Shown here in pieces: positions 40,436 through 48,493 of a stretch of DNA of 64,000 nt. The stretch's first letter is position 1. The number at the start of each line of letters is the position of its first letter. This stretch comes from Alphaproteobacteria bacterium. Lineage in GTDB: Bacteria; Pseudomonadota; Alphaproteobacteria; Caulobacterales; Caulobacteraceae. The notes beneath the pieces are model-generated. The model saw only the letters and a list, made by a program, of their open reading frames with translations. It did not search any database and was not told the origin of the DNA. The stretch lies in assembly GCA_025359785.1 (NCBI GenBank), contig JANYET010000019.1, forward strand, positions 1 to 64,000. The letters are read 5' to 3'. The translations under genes and the position numbers were made by a program.

Positions 40436-41500
40436 TCAAGCCGTCTTGTCGGCCGCCTCGTGCACCAGATCGATCAGCTTCCAGGGATCGAAGGTTTCGT
40501 TAGAGGCCGGCGCGGTCTGGCTGGCCCGGCGCATGAGAAAGACACCATAGAGGTCCCTGTCGAGATTGATCCAAGGTCGCGCACCGAACGCCCCCGGGCT
40601 CGAAACCTGGCGGGTGCGTCCCGCGACGTCCTGGCTGTCCACCCATTCGCCGAGCCCGTAGTGCGACAGCCGGCCCATCCGGTCGGCCGACGCACCCTTC
40701 AGTGGCGCGGTCCCAGTCTGGTCGCGCTGCATCTCATGGACCGAGGCCTCGGAGATCACCCGCTTGCCATTCGCCATCCCCTTGCGCGCGATCATTTCCA
40801 GGAAGCGCGAATAGTCGGGTTGGGATGAGACCGCGCCACCCGCCAGCAACGGGTTCCGGTTCGCCGCCTGGCGCGCGAAGGTGGTGAGGGTCATGCCGCA
40901 GGGGCGCGCGATCCGCTCAAGGAAGAGGTCGTTGAACGCCTTGCCGGTGACCTTCTCCATCGCGGCGCCCACCACCTGCATCGAGCCCGAGCCATAGCGG
41001 ACCTCAGCGCCCGGCGCATTGCGGATCACGCCCAGGTCGCCCGCCATCCGGTCGGCGTAGTCTGCCATGGTGATCGCATAGTCCCATCGCCCCTCGGGGG
41101 TCGGATCCATCAGGCCCGAGGAATGCGAAAACATCTGGCGGATCTTCAGGCCAGCCTTGTCGCCCGTGAACTGCGGCAGGTAGGTCGAGATCGGCGCGTC
41201 CAGCGAGATCCTGCCCTCGTCCACGAGAGTCATCAGAACCGCAGCCGAGAGCCACTTGCTGCACGAGGCGATGGGCACGGTCGTCTCCGCCGAATAGATC
41301 CCGAAGTAGCGGTCGTAGAGCACCGTCCCGTTCCGCCAGACCCTCAGGCCTGCGCCCGGCAGGCCGAGGCTCCTGTAGCCGGCGTCCAGGTAGGCGGTGA
41401 CCGTCTCGAAGCCTTGGTCAGCGGCGCCGAAGGCGGGCACGGCCACGAAGCTGGCGCCGGCGGCGAGGACGGCGCGGCGGGTCGGGAATGTCATCGGCAT
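40436..41500 (-). CDS. serine hydrolase, beta-lactamase (class C)/esterase family
   Basis: A 354-residue exported enzyme of the serine beta-lactamase-like/D-Ala-D-Ala-peptidase fold. Catalytic SxxK is S79-C-S-K82 in VPIASCSKW; the YxS/YxN-type motif is RYGSGSMQVVG, and a KTG-like element is not clearly kept. The signal is RRAVLAAGASFVAVPAFGA. This sub-family includes esterases, D-aminopeptidases and carboxypeptidases rather than true beta-lactamases, so no resistance claim can be made. ATG 41500 with GAGCGGACC upstream was chosen; an ATG 6 bases later is equally possible. It lies between a permease and an M14 peptidase on the same strand. Confidence 0.85.
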   Translation of the reverse strand: MPMTFPTRRAVLAAGASFVAVPAFGAADQGFETVTAYLDAGYRSLGLPGAGLRVWRNGTVLYDRYFGIYSAETTVPIASCSKWLSAAVLMTLVDEGRISLDAPISTYLPQFTGDKAGLKIRQMFSHSSGLMDPTPEGRWDYAITMADYADRMAGDLGVIRNAPGAEVRYGSGSMQVVGAAMEKVTGKAFNDLFLERIARPCGMTLTTFARQAANRNPLLAGGAVSSQPDYSRFLEMIARKGMANGKRVISEASVHEMQRDQTGTAPLKGASADRMGRLSHYGLGEWVDSQDVAGRTRQVSSPGAFGARPWINLDRDLYGVFLMRRASQTAPASNETFDPWKLIDLVHEAADKTA

Positions 41501-41582
41501 GGTCCGCTCATCAGGAGCACCGAGCCTAACCGAGCAAGCCGTCTCTCCCATACGGAAACTCGCCCAATTCCATAGGCCGGAA

Positions 41583-42950
41583 TTACTGAGTGTGGCGGCG
41601 TTTCCAGAGCAGATAGGCCGCGCTGGTCAGCGCCAGCACCGGCACGCCGACGATCCAGGAGAGCCGAAAGTCCGGGTCGAGGCCCATCGTCACCAGGATG
41701 CCGGCCAGCAGCACCAGGCCGACGATCTGCGGCGCCGGGAAGAACGGCATCCGCACCGGCAGCTCGGCTGCGCCATGATGGCGGCGGAACGCGAAGTGGC
41801 TGACCAGGATCACCATCCAGACGAAGATCAGCGCGAACAGCGCCACGCCGAACAGGTAGTTGTAGGCCAGGGGCGTCAGCATCGAGACGGCCGCGGCGAG
41901 CACGATGAAACCGCCCGACGTCACCACGGCGGCGGTCGGCGCGCCGGCCGGGCTGAGCTTGCCCAGGAGCTTCGGTGCATAGGTCCCTCGCGACAGGGAA
42001 AACAGCATGCGGGCGGCCATGTAGACATTGGCGTTCATGCTCGAGAGCGCGGCGCTCAGCACCACGAAGTTCATGATCCCGGCGGCGTAGGGCACACCGG
42101 TATGGGCGAAGACGCGGACGAACGGGCTCTGCGCCACCACCTTGGCGCCGGTGTCCATCCAGGGGACGAAGCTCACCACCACGGTCAGCGCCAGCAGGTA
42201 GAAGAGCCCGAGCCGCAGCGCCATGGACCGCAGCGCGGCGGGGATCGCGCCCTTGGGGTCCTTCGCCTCGGCGGCGGCCACGGCGATCAGCTCGATCCCG
42301 GCGAACGAAAAGATGCCCATGATCACGCCCATCCAGACGCCCCGGGGTCCGTGCGGCATGAAGCCGCCGGGCAGGCCGGTGAGGTTGTGGAAGCCCACCG
42401 CCGGCTGGCCGACGCCGAAGATCGCCGCGCCACCGAGCACGATGAAGCCGACGATGGCGGTCACCTTGATGAAGGCGAACCAGTACTCGAAGGTCCCGAA
42501 GTTCTTCACCGAGCGCGAGTTGACGAAGACCAGGATCACCGCGAAGGCCAGCGACCAGATCCAGACCTGCACGCCCGGATACCAGTAGGTCATGTAGGTG
42601 CCGGCTGCGACCGCTTCGCCGCCGATCGCGATCACCTGGGCGAACCAGTACATGTAGCGGACCGTGAAGCCGGCCCAGGGGTTCAGGTAGGTCTCGGCAT
42701 AGACCCCGAACGAGCCGGCGGCCGGGTGCATCACCGCCATTTCCGACAGGCTCAGCACCATGACCACGGCGATGAAAGCCGCGATGGCATAGCTGACGAT
42801 CACCGCCGGGCCCGCGTAGCCGATGGCGATGCCGGAGCCCATGAACAGGCCCGTGCCGATGGCGCTGCCCAGGCCGATCATCGTGATCTGGCGCCGCGTC
42901 AGGGCCTTGCTCAGCCCGGCCTCGCGCTCGATGATCGCGTCTTCGTCCAC
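41583..42950 (-). CDS. amino acid permease (APC superfamily)
   Basis: A 455-residue inner-membrane amino-acid carrier with 12 helices. The AAT-type signature LTRRQITMIGLGSAIGTGLFMGSG opens helix 1; EMAVMHPAAGSFGVYAETYLNPWAGF and FSFAGIELIAVAAAEAKDPKGAIP are likewise family-specific. GTG 42950 is preferred, with AGGGGCGG upstream and the standard short N-terminus (DEDAIIEREAGLSK); ATG 42989 gives a longer N-terminus. It lies 82 bases before the serine hydrolase and heads a presumed peptide/amino-acid uptake operon, divergent from an aminotransferase. Confidence 0.9.
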   Translation of the reverse strand: MDEDAIIEREAGLSKALTRRQITMIGLGSAIGTGLFMGSGIAIGYAGPAVIVSYAIAAFIAVVMVLSLSEMAVMHPAAGSFGVYAETYLNPWAGFTVRYMYWFAQVIAIGGEAVAAGTYMTYWYPGVQVWIWSLAFAVILVFVNSRSVKNFGTFEYWFAFIKVTAIVGFIVLGGAAIFGVGQPAVGFHNLTGLPGGFMPHGPRGVWMGVIMGIFSFAGIELIAVAAAEAKDPKGAIPAALRSMALRLGLFYLLALTVVVSFVPWMDTGAKVVAQSPFVRVFAHTGVPYAAGIMNFVVLSAALSSMNANVYMAARMLFSLSRGTYAPKLLGKLSPAGAPTAAVVTSGGFIVLAAAVSMLTPLAYNYLFGVALFALIFVWMVILVSHFAFRRHHGAAELPVRMPFFPAPQIVGLVLLAGILVTMGLDPDFRLSWIVGVPVLALTSAAYLLWKRRHTQ

Positions 42951-43027
42951 CGCGCCGCCCCTGACCCGACTATCGGAACCCCACCTCATGAACGAAGTTT
43001 TCCGGGCCCGCACAAGAGGCGGCTGCC

Positions 43028-44170
43028 ATGGGGCCTGATTGGACCGCCTTCCGGGCGCTGTTTCCGACCCTTGAGCGCAAGGCCTACCTGGCCAGCGGCT
43101 CCTATGGCCTGCTCGCAAAACCGGTAGAGGCCGCCTTCCGGCAATACCTCGACGACCGCCTGGACCGCGGTGTCGACTGGGGCGGCTGGGGCGCGCGCAC
43201 CGAGGCCGTGCGCGAGGGCATGGCGGCCCTGCTGAACGGGCAGCCCGACGAGATCGCCATCACCACCTCGGCCTCCGACGGGATCAATTCCCTGGCCAGC
43301 GCCATCGACTTCGCGGGCCGCCGCAACAAGGTGCTGCTCTCCAACCTGGAGTTCCCGACCGGCGCGCAGATCTGGCATGCCCAGGCGCCGCGTGGCGCGG
43401 TGGTGCAGCATGTGGCCGAAGCCCAGGACGGCGGCGTGCCGCTGGAGCATTTCGCCGCCGCCATCGACGAGACCACCAAGCTCATCCAGATCACCCACGT
43501 CTGCTACCGCAACGGTCAGCGCCTGGACGTGGCGGCGATCACCCGGCTGGCGCACGAACGCGGCGCGATGGTCTTGCTCGACGCCTTCCAGTCGGTGGGC
43601 GCGATGGCGGTGGACGTGGCCGCCCTCGACGTCGATTTCGCGGTTGGCGGCATGCTTAAGTACCTGCTGGGCACGGCGGGGATCGGCTGGCTTTACGTGG
43701 CGCACAAACACCTCGGCCTTACGCCCACCGCCAGCGGCTGGTTCGCCCAGGCTGACATCGACGCCATGGACATCTTCGCCAACGCCCCGGCGACGAGCGC
43801 GCGCCGCTTCCAGACCGGCACCCCGCCGGTGGTGGGTAGCTACGCTGCAGAGGCGGCCATCGCGCTGATCCGCGACACCGGGATCGCCGCCATCGAGACC
43901 CGCATCCGCGACCTGACCGGTGAGGCCATGGACCGCCTGACCGCCGCCGGTTGCCAACTGGCGACGCCGCGCGACGACGCCCGGCGCGGGCCGCAGGTCG
44001 CCGTCCGCTCGACCGACGCGCCGCTGCTGACGGCGAAGCTGATCGAGCGTGGCGTCATCGTCTCCTCGCGAGACGGCAACGTGCGGGCGATGTTCCACGC
44101 CTACAACGACGCCTCGGACGTGGGCGCCCTGTTGGACGGCCTGCTGGCCCACCGGGAACTGCTGGCCTGA
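43028..44170 (+). CDS. class V aminotransferase-fold PLP enzyme
   Basis: A 380-residue fold-type I PLP enzyme. The Schiff-base lysine is K211 in VGGMLKYLLGTAGIGWLYV; D185 in VLLDAFQSVGAMAVDV should pair with the pyridine nitrogen; the phosphate site lies near ITTSASDGINSL. The group includes kynureninase, cysteine desulfurase and isopenicillin-N epimerase; GGMLKYLLG together with AYLASGSYGLL points to the kynureninase/epimerase-like branch, but the substrate remains open. The start ATG has AAGAGGCGG before it. Divergent from the amino-acid permease and followed by the secreted amidohydrolase. Confidence 0.82.
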   Translation: MGPDWTAFRALFPTLERKAYLASGSYGLLAKPVEAAFRQYLDDRLDRGVDWGGWGARTEAVREGMAALLNGQPDEIAITTSASDGINSLASAIDFAGRRNKVLLSNLEFPTGAQIWHAQAPRGAVVQHVAEAQDGGVPLEHFAAAIDETTKLIQITHVCYRNGQRLDVAAITRLAHERGAMVLLDAFQSVGAMAVDVAALDVDFAVGGMLKYLLGTAGIGWLYVAHKHLGLTPTASGWFAQADIDAMDIFANAPATSARRFQTGTPPVVGSYAAEAAIALIRDTGIAAIETRIRDLTGEAMDRLTAAGCQLATPRDDARRGPQVAVRSTDAPLLTAKLIERGVIVSSRDGNVRAMFHAYNDASDVGALLDGLLAHRELLA

Positions 44171-44228
44171 GCCGCCGGCGTCGCTAAGCTGCGCGGCGGG
44201 GTGGAGGCGCCGCGCCGCCACGGGTCTG

Positions 44229-45605
44229 ATGGATTTCGAGATGAAGACACCGGCGCTTCTGGCGGCCTGCGCCCTGGCCCTGGCGATCCCGCACGCGGCC
44301 CTGGCCGAAGCCTGGGCGATCGAGCACGTGACCCTGATCGACGGGACCGGCCGCGCGCCGCAGCCCGACATGACCGTCACGGTCGATGGCGACAGGATCA
44401 CCAGTGTCTCGCCCAGCACGCTGATGAAATCGTCCGCCAAGGGTTCTGGGGTCCATATCGTCGACGCCCGCGGCAAATACCTGATGCCCGGGCTGATGGA
44501 CGTTCACATCCACCTGCACGGCGGCGCGGGCCCACAGCCTGACCTGGCCTCCTCCAGGGCCGCCGCGACCCAGGCGCTGGCGAGCTTCCTCTATTCTGGG
44601 GTCACCACCGTCTATGACGCCGGCAACCAGGCCGAGCTGATCCTGCCGCTGCGCGCCGACGAGCGCGCGGGGCGGATCCTGAGCCCGCGCATCTTCGCCA
44701 CCGGCAACCTGATCACCTATCCCGGCAGCCACGGCGCCGGCATGGCTGTGACCATCCAGGACTTCGAAAAGGACAAGGACAAGCTCGACAAGCACATCGC
44801 CGAGCAGCAGCCGGACGTCGTCAAGCTCACCCTCGAGGAAGAGGGCTGGGGGGCGCGGCCGATGATCACCCTGATGCCGGTGGCGCTGATGGAGCAGATC
44901 ATCCGCTACTACAATCTGCACGGCATCCGCTCGACGGTGCACGTCTCCTCGGAGCTACGCTCGGAAGAGGCGATCTTCGCCGGGGCCGACAGCCTGGCCC
45001 ATCCGGTGATCCAGGGGCCGGTCAGCGACAGCTTCGTTCGTCTGATGGCCGCCAAAAAGATCCCCTTCGCCTCGACCCTGACCATCGGCGACAACTACAG
45101 CCGGCTGGCCGAACACCCTGAGTATCTGGATCAACCGCTCTATGCCGCGAGCTTCAGCGCGGCCGACCGGCAGACGATGAAGACCAAGACCCGGGCCGAG
45201 TATCAGGCCCGCATGTGGACCAGCTGGATGAAGCTGATGACCCCGACCGCCGAGGAAAACATCCGCAAGGTCCATGCGGCGGGCGGCGTGGTGGCGGCGG
45301 GCACCGACCAGTCGAGCGGCCCGGCCCTGCAGCGCGAGCTGGAGCTGCTGGTGGCCGCCGGGATCAAGCCCTTCGACGTCCTGACCATCGCCACCCACAA
45401 TGGCGCGGTCCTGCTGGGCAAGGCTGACACCCTGGGCTCCGTCGAGGCCGGCAAGTTCGCCGACCTGCTGCTGCTGAACGCCGACCCCACCGCCGACATC
45501 AACAACGTCAAGGCCATCGCCTTCGTCATGAAGGCCGGCCAGATCGTCGATGAGTCCGCACTGCCGATGGCCGGCGGGCCCCAGAAGCGGCGGTTCACAC
45601 CTTAG
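44229..45605 (+). CDS. exported amidohydrolase (imidazolonepropionase-like)
   Basis: A 458-residue metal-dependent hydrolase with signal peptide (TPALLAACALALAIPHAALA). The metal site begins at H93/H95 in GLMDVHIHLHGGAG; K in DVVKLTLEE is the likely bridging lysine, with further His residues in RSTVHVSSEL and DSLAHPV, and the catalytic Asp in VAAGTDQSSG. Related periplasmic enzymes act as prolidase-like or Xaa-Arg dipeptidases and cyclic imide hydrolases. The start is ATG 44229 or ATG 44241, both compatible with the signal. It is followed by an inverted repeat that separates it from the convergent VOC-cupin gene. Confidence 0.88.
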   Translation: MDFEMKTPALLAACALALAIPHAALAEAWAIEHVTLIDGTGRAPQPDMTVTVDGDRITSVSPSTLMKSSAKGSGVHIVDARGKYLMPGLMDVHIHLHGGAGPQPDLASSRAAATQALASFLYSGVTTVYDAGNQAELILPLRADERAGRILSPRIFATGNLITYPGSHGAGMAVTIQDFEKDKDKLDKHIAEQQPDVVKLTLEEEGWGARPMITLMPVALMEQIIRYYNLHGIRSTVHVSSELRSEEAIFAGADSLAHPVIQGPVSDSFVRLMAAKKIPFASTLTIGDNYSRLAEHPEYLDQPLYAASFSAADRQTMKTKTRAEYQARMWTSWMKLMTPTAEENIRKVHAAGGVVAAGTDQSSGPALQRELELLVAAGIKPFDVLTIATHNGAVLLGKADTLGSVEAGKFADLLLLNADPTADINNVKAIAFVMKAGQIVDESALPMAGGPQKRRFTP

Positions 45606-45615
45606 GTCCCGACAT

Positions 45616-45721
45616 CCGCTCATCCCCGCGAAGGCGGGGACCCATCGGGTGGATCGTCGGGGCGCAGCGGTTTCTGGACCGGACTCAACTTGGGTCCCCG
45701 TCTTCGCGGGGATATGAGCGG
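45616..45721. repeat. REP-like inverted repeat between convergent genes
   Basis: The arms 45616-45644 and 45691-45721 are near-perfect inverted copies (CCGCTCATCCCCGCGAAGG against CTTCGCGGGGATATGAGCGG) separated by 46 bases. Each arm also contains its own small palindrome, CCCCGC...GCGGGG. This sequence type (CATCCCCGCGAAGGCGGGGA) is a common dispersed intergenic palindrome of alphaproteobacteria. It may serve as a bidirectional terminator here. Confidence 0.8.
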
Positions 45722-45733
45722 GAATTCGGGGCG

Positions 45734-46804
45734 CTAGAAGGTTGCGGCCCCCGCGGGCAGCATCACTTCCAGCACTTCCAGGTCATCGGAAGCCCCAGTC
45801 AAACCCCACGCCTCGCCGGCCGGTATGACGAAGGCGTCGGCGGGGCCGAGCGGGTGCGGGCCTGCATGCTGCAGGGTCGCCGAGCCGGCCAGCAGGAAGC
45901 CGAAAAAGAACTCCCCGTTGTGCGGCTCGGCGTCAAACCCGCTCGCCTCGGCCGGCCGGATCACGCGGACGTCGGCGAGGCCCGCGGTCGCCGCGGCCAT
46001 GCCGGTCTCGCGCTTCTCCCAGCCCGGCGCGCCATGCGGCGTCCAGGCTGTCTTCGCCGCCACGTGATGCAGGAAGCGCTGGCCACCGAAATCGCGGTCG
46101 GGCTGAAGCGTCGCGGTCGGCAGGTCCATGGCGTGATCGGCCAGCGTCTCGTGCAGCGCCGGGCAGCCGATCTCCACCACCTCGAACCCTGGCGAGCTCT
46201 CCAACACCCGATGCCGGATACGTGGCGGCTGCAGCACGCAGTCGCCGGCCTGGAACAGGAACGCAGGCCCCTGGTCCTCGTATACCAGCCGCGCCCAGCC
46301 CTGGCGGCAGAAGATCATCTGGAAGCGGATCTTGTGAAAATGCACCCAGTCGGCCACCGGCCCGCCCGCCTCAATGGCGATGTGCGAGGCGATGAACCGC
46401 CCGCCGAGCCGGCCGGGAATCAGGTCGCGGTAGACCATGCCCGCGCGGCCGATCCCGCTTTCGGGCCCCTCGCCGGCGCGGGTGATCAGAAACTGCGCCG
46501 CCAGCGGCGGCACGACCAGCGGCGGGTCGGCATCGACATATTCGATCCGCGTGCCGTTGGGCGCGATCAGCACCCGCGGCGCGCCCGCGATCCGCAAGGT
46601 CCCCGGATCACCCTGCCCTGGCTCCAGCCGCAGACGCAGCCCATGGCCGGACAGGCTCGCCACCCGCGGATCGTCGGCCGGGAAGATGGTCTCCACCCGA
46701 AAGCCCAGCTCGCCCACGAAAAAGGCCAGGCTCGGCGCCAGGTCATCACAGCGGATCAGCACCTCGGCGGGCGCGGATGGAGGGGAGGCGACAGGCGAAC
46801 TCAT
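45734..46804 (-). CDS. VOC (glyoxalase-like) domain fused to two cupin domains
   Basis: A 356-residue fusion. Residues 1 to about 95 look like a VOC/glyoxalase domain (EVLIRCDDLAPSLAFFVGELGFRVETIFPADDP, GTRIEYVDADPP). A first cupin follows (DWVHFHKIRFQMIFCRQGWARLVYEDQG, QAGDCVLQPPRIRHRVLESSPG) and a second at the C-terminus (HNGEFFFGFLLAGSATLQ, LGPADAFVIPAGEAWGLTG). Both folds bind metals and catalyse oxygenation, isomerisation or lyase reactions. The start ATG 46804 is followed by a low-complexity Pro/Ser leader. The gene is divergent from a GST. Substrate not known. Confidence 0.8.
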   Translation of the reverse strand: MSSPVASPPSAPAEVLIRCDDLAPSLAFFVGELGFRVETIFPADDPRVASLSGHGLRLRLEPGQGDPGTLRIAGAPRVLIAPNGTRIEYVDADPPLVVPPLAAQFLITRAGEGPESGIGRAGMVYRDLIPGRLGGRFIASHIAIEAGGPVADWVHFHKIRFQMIFCRQGWARLVYEDQGPAFLFQAGDCVLQPPRIRHRVLESSPGFEVVEIGCPALHETLADHAMDLPTATLQPDRDFGGQRFLHHVAAKTAWTPHGAPGWEKRETGMAAATAGLADVRVIRPAEASGFDAEPHNGEFFFGFLLAGSATLQHAGPHPLGPADAFVIPAGEAWGLTGASDDLEVLEVMLPAGAATF

Positions 46805-46887
46805 GGACGCCGAAGGTAACGGCCGATCGGCCCCCTGGCCACCGGGGGCGCGGTCCGTCAATTTGCAGGCAAACGGGAGGCTTCACC

Positions 46888-47910
46888 ATGACCGACGCTA
46901 TCGCGCTTTCGGGCGCGCCGGGCTCGCCCTACACGCGCAAGATGCTGGCGGTGCTGCGCTATCGGCGCATCGCCTACCGCTTCATGCTGCCCAGCAACCC
47001 GGCGCTGCGCGACCTGCCCCGGCCCAAGGTCCAGCTCCTGCCCACCTTCTATCTGCCCGACGAGGCCGGCGACCTGCAGGCGGTCACCGATTCGACGCCG
47101 CTGATCCGCCGATTCGAGCGCGAGCACGAAGGCCGCAGCCTGATCCCGGCCGATCCGGGGCTGGCCTTCCTCGACGCGCTGATCGAGGACTACGCCGACG
47201 AATGGCTGACCAAGGCGATGTTCCACTACCGCTGGGCCTACGCCGCCGACATCGCCAAGGCCGCCGCGATCCTGCCCTGCTGGCGCGGATTCAGCGTGCC
47301 TGACGAGGACCTCGCCGCGGCCGGCGCCGCCTTCGCCGAACGCCAGATCGGCCGGTTGCGCTATGTGGGCTCCAACGCCGTGACCGGTCCAGTGATCGAA
47401 GCCAGCTACCGGCGCTTCCTGGCGGCCTTCGAGGACCACCTGCGGCGGTTTCCCTACCTGATGGGCGGGCGGCCGGGAGCCTGCGACTTCGCGGTCTATG
47501 GCCAGCTGACCCAGCTCGCCGAGTTCGATCCGACGCCCGCATCCCTGACGCTGCGGATCGCGCCGCGCGTCACCGCCTGGGTCGGGATGATGGAAGACCA
47601 GTCGGGTCTCGATCCCACCGACGCCGACTGGCTGTGCCTTGACCGCCTGCCCGACACGCTGAGCGGGGTGCTCGCCGAGATCGGCCGGGTCTATCCGCCG
47701 GTGATGCTGGCCAACGCCGCCGCTGTGGCGTCCGGCGCCGCCGAGGTCACCGCGCAAGTCGATGGCCAGGCCTGGACCCAGCAGCCGTTCCCCTACCAGG
47801 CCAAGTGCCTGGGGTGGCTCCGCCAGGCCCACGCTGATCTGCCGGACCAGGCGCGCGGTCAGGTTGACGCTCTGATGGCGTCGGCCGGCCTGGCGTCCCT
47901 GTTCGGTTAG
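46888..47910 (+). CDS. glutathione S-transferase family protein
   Basis: A 340-residue protein, longer than standard GSTs (about 200-220). The thioredoxin-like N-terminus (LSGAPGSPYTRKMLAVLRYRRIAYRF, with VTDSTPLIRRFE as the conserved cis-Pro/Ser segment) is followed by a helical C-terminal domain with GGRPGACDFAVYGQL. An additional C-terminal tail of about 80 residues (VDGQAWTQQPFPYQAKCLGWLRQAHADL) is characteristic of a GST subgroup described in alphaproteobacteria, from memory. ATG 46888 with GGGAGG upstream is clear. Divergent from the VOC-bicupin gene. Confidence 0.85.
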   Translation: MTDAIALSGAPGSPYTRKMLAVLRYRRIAYRFMLPSNPALRDLPRPKVQLLPTFYLPDEAGDLQAVTDSTPLIRRFEREHEGRSLIPADPGLAFLDALIEDYADEWLTKAMFHYRWAYAADIAKAAAILPCWRGFSVPDEDLAAAGAAFAERQIGRLRYVGSNAVTGPVIEASYRRFLAAFEDHLRRFPYLMGGRPGACDFAVYGQLTQLAEFDPTPASLTLRIAPRVTAWVGMMEDQSGLDPTDADWLCLDRLPDTLSGVLAEIGRVYPPVMLANAAAVASGAAEVTAQVDGQAWTQQPFPYQAKCLGWLRQAHADLPDQARGQVDALMASAGLASLFG

Positions 47911-47919
47911 CCTGTCGCG

Positions 47920-48210
47920 CTAGGCTGAGACGTCGACGCGGCGCCCCTGGGTAGCGCCGGGCGTCGTGTTGAAGCTGGAGGTCTGGGCGACGCCGGCCAG
48001 CACCCCGCCAAACGTCACCGCCGGCTTTTGCCCCAAGACCGGCTTCTGCGCCGAGAACGGCGAGGCCGCGTGATCCTTGGCGTTGACGCCATAGGGGCCG
48101 TCCGCGGGGTGGGCCGGATCGATGTTGCGCTTGGCGTTGTCGACGTCCGTGCAGTTCTTGCAAGCATAGCCGTTCACCGTCACCGGGCTCGGATAGTTGA
48201 CCGTGGTCAT
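47920..48210 (-). CDS. 96-residue hypothetical protein with CxxC
   Basis: A small protein with no signal peptide or membrane helix: MTTVNYPSPVTVNGYACKNC, then TDVDNAKRNIDPAHPADGPYGVN and a low-complexity tail. The CKNC pair could bind metal or form a disulphide. I recall similar small open frames with NGYACxNC in Caulobacterales, function unknown. GTG/ATG choice: ATG 48210 preserves the conserved-looking core; the longer frame to 48252 is less convincing. It converges with the GST gene, whose stop lies 10 bases away. Confidence 0.6.
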   Translation of the reverse strand: MTTVNYPSPVTVNGYACKNCTDVDNAKRNIDPAHPADGPYGVNAKDHAASPFSAQKPVLGQKPAVTFGGVLAGVAQTSSFNTTPGATQGRRVDVSA

Positions 48211-48252
48211 GGCGCGCGCCGTCCCTCTGACGGACCCCTCGTGGCCCATCAT

Positions 48253-48493
48253 CCTATTCGTCGGAGTCTACGAATGGGTTACAGCGCCGCTAGTGTGCGG
48301 GATCTGAAGTTCGCCAGAGCCCGCCACAAGCGCTTGCGAACTTCGGAATCGGGACACTGGCGCCGGCCGAAGCCTGTCGCCCCGGTCCAAGGTTTGACGG
48401 CCGCAGCCCGGCATAAGCCGGTGGCGCGCAGGCGCGAAGCGGACCAGTTTGGGGTCCGGGACTATGGCGGGACTCTGACGGGGCGCAGGCGAG
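48253..48493. other. intergenic region upstream of YeiH-like gene with an inverted repeat
   Basis: An exact 9-base inverted pair GAAGTTCGC (48306-48314) / GCGAACTTC (48336-48344) with a 21-base spacer lies about 150 bases upstream of the transporter start, plus GGACC...GGTCC (48441-48457). They could be operator half-sites, for example for a LysR-type regulator as in yeiE-yeiH, but no regulator gene is in the window. Confidence 0.35.

Noticed and set aside
40436..41500. Call of a beta-lactamase resistance gene
   Set aside because: SxxK is present, but the sub-family is dominated by esterases and peptidases and no clear KTG motif was seen.
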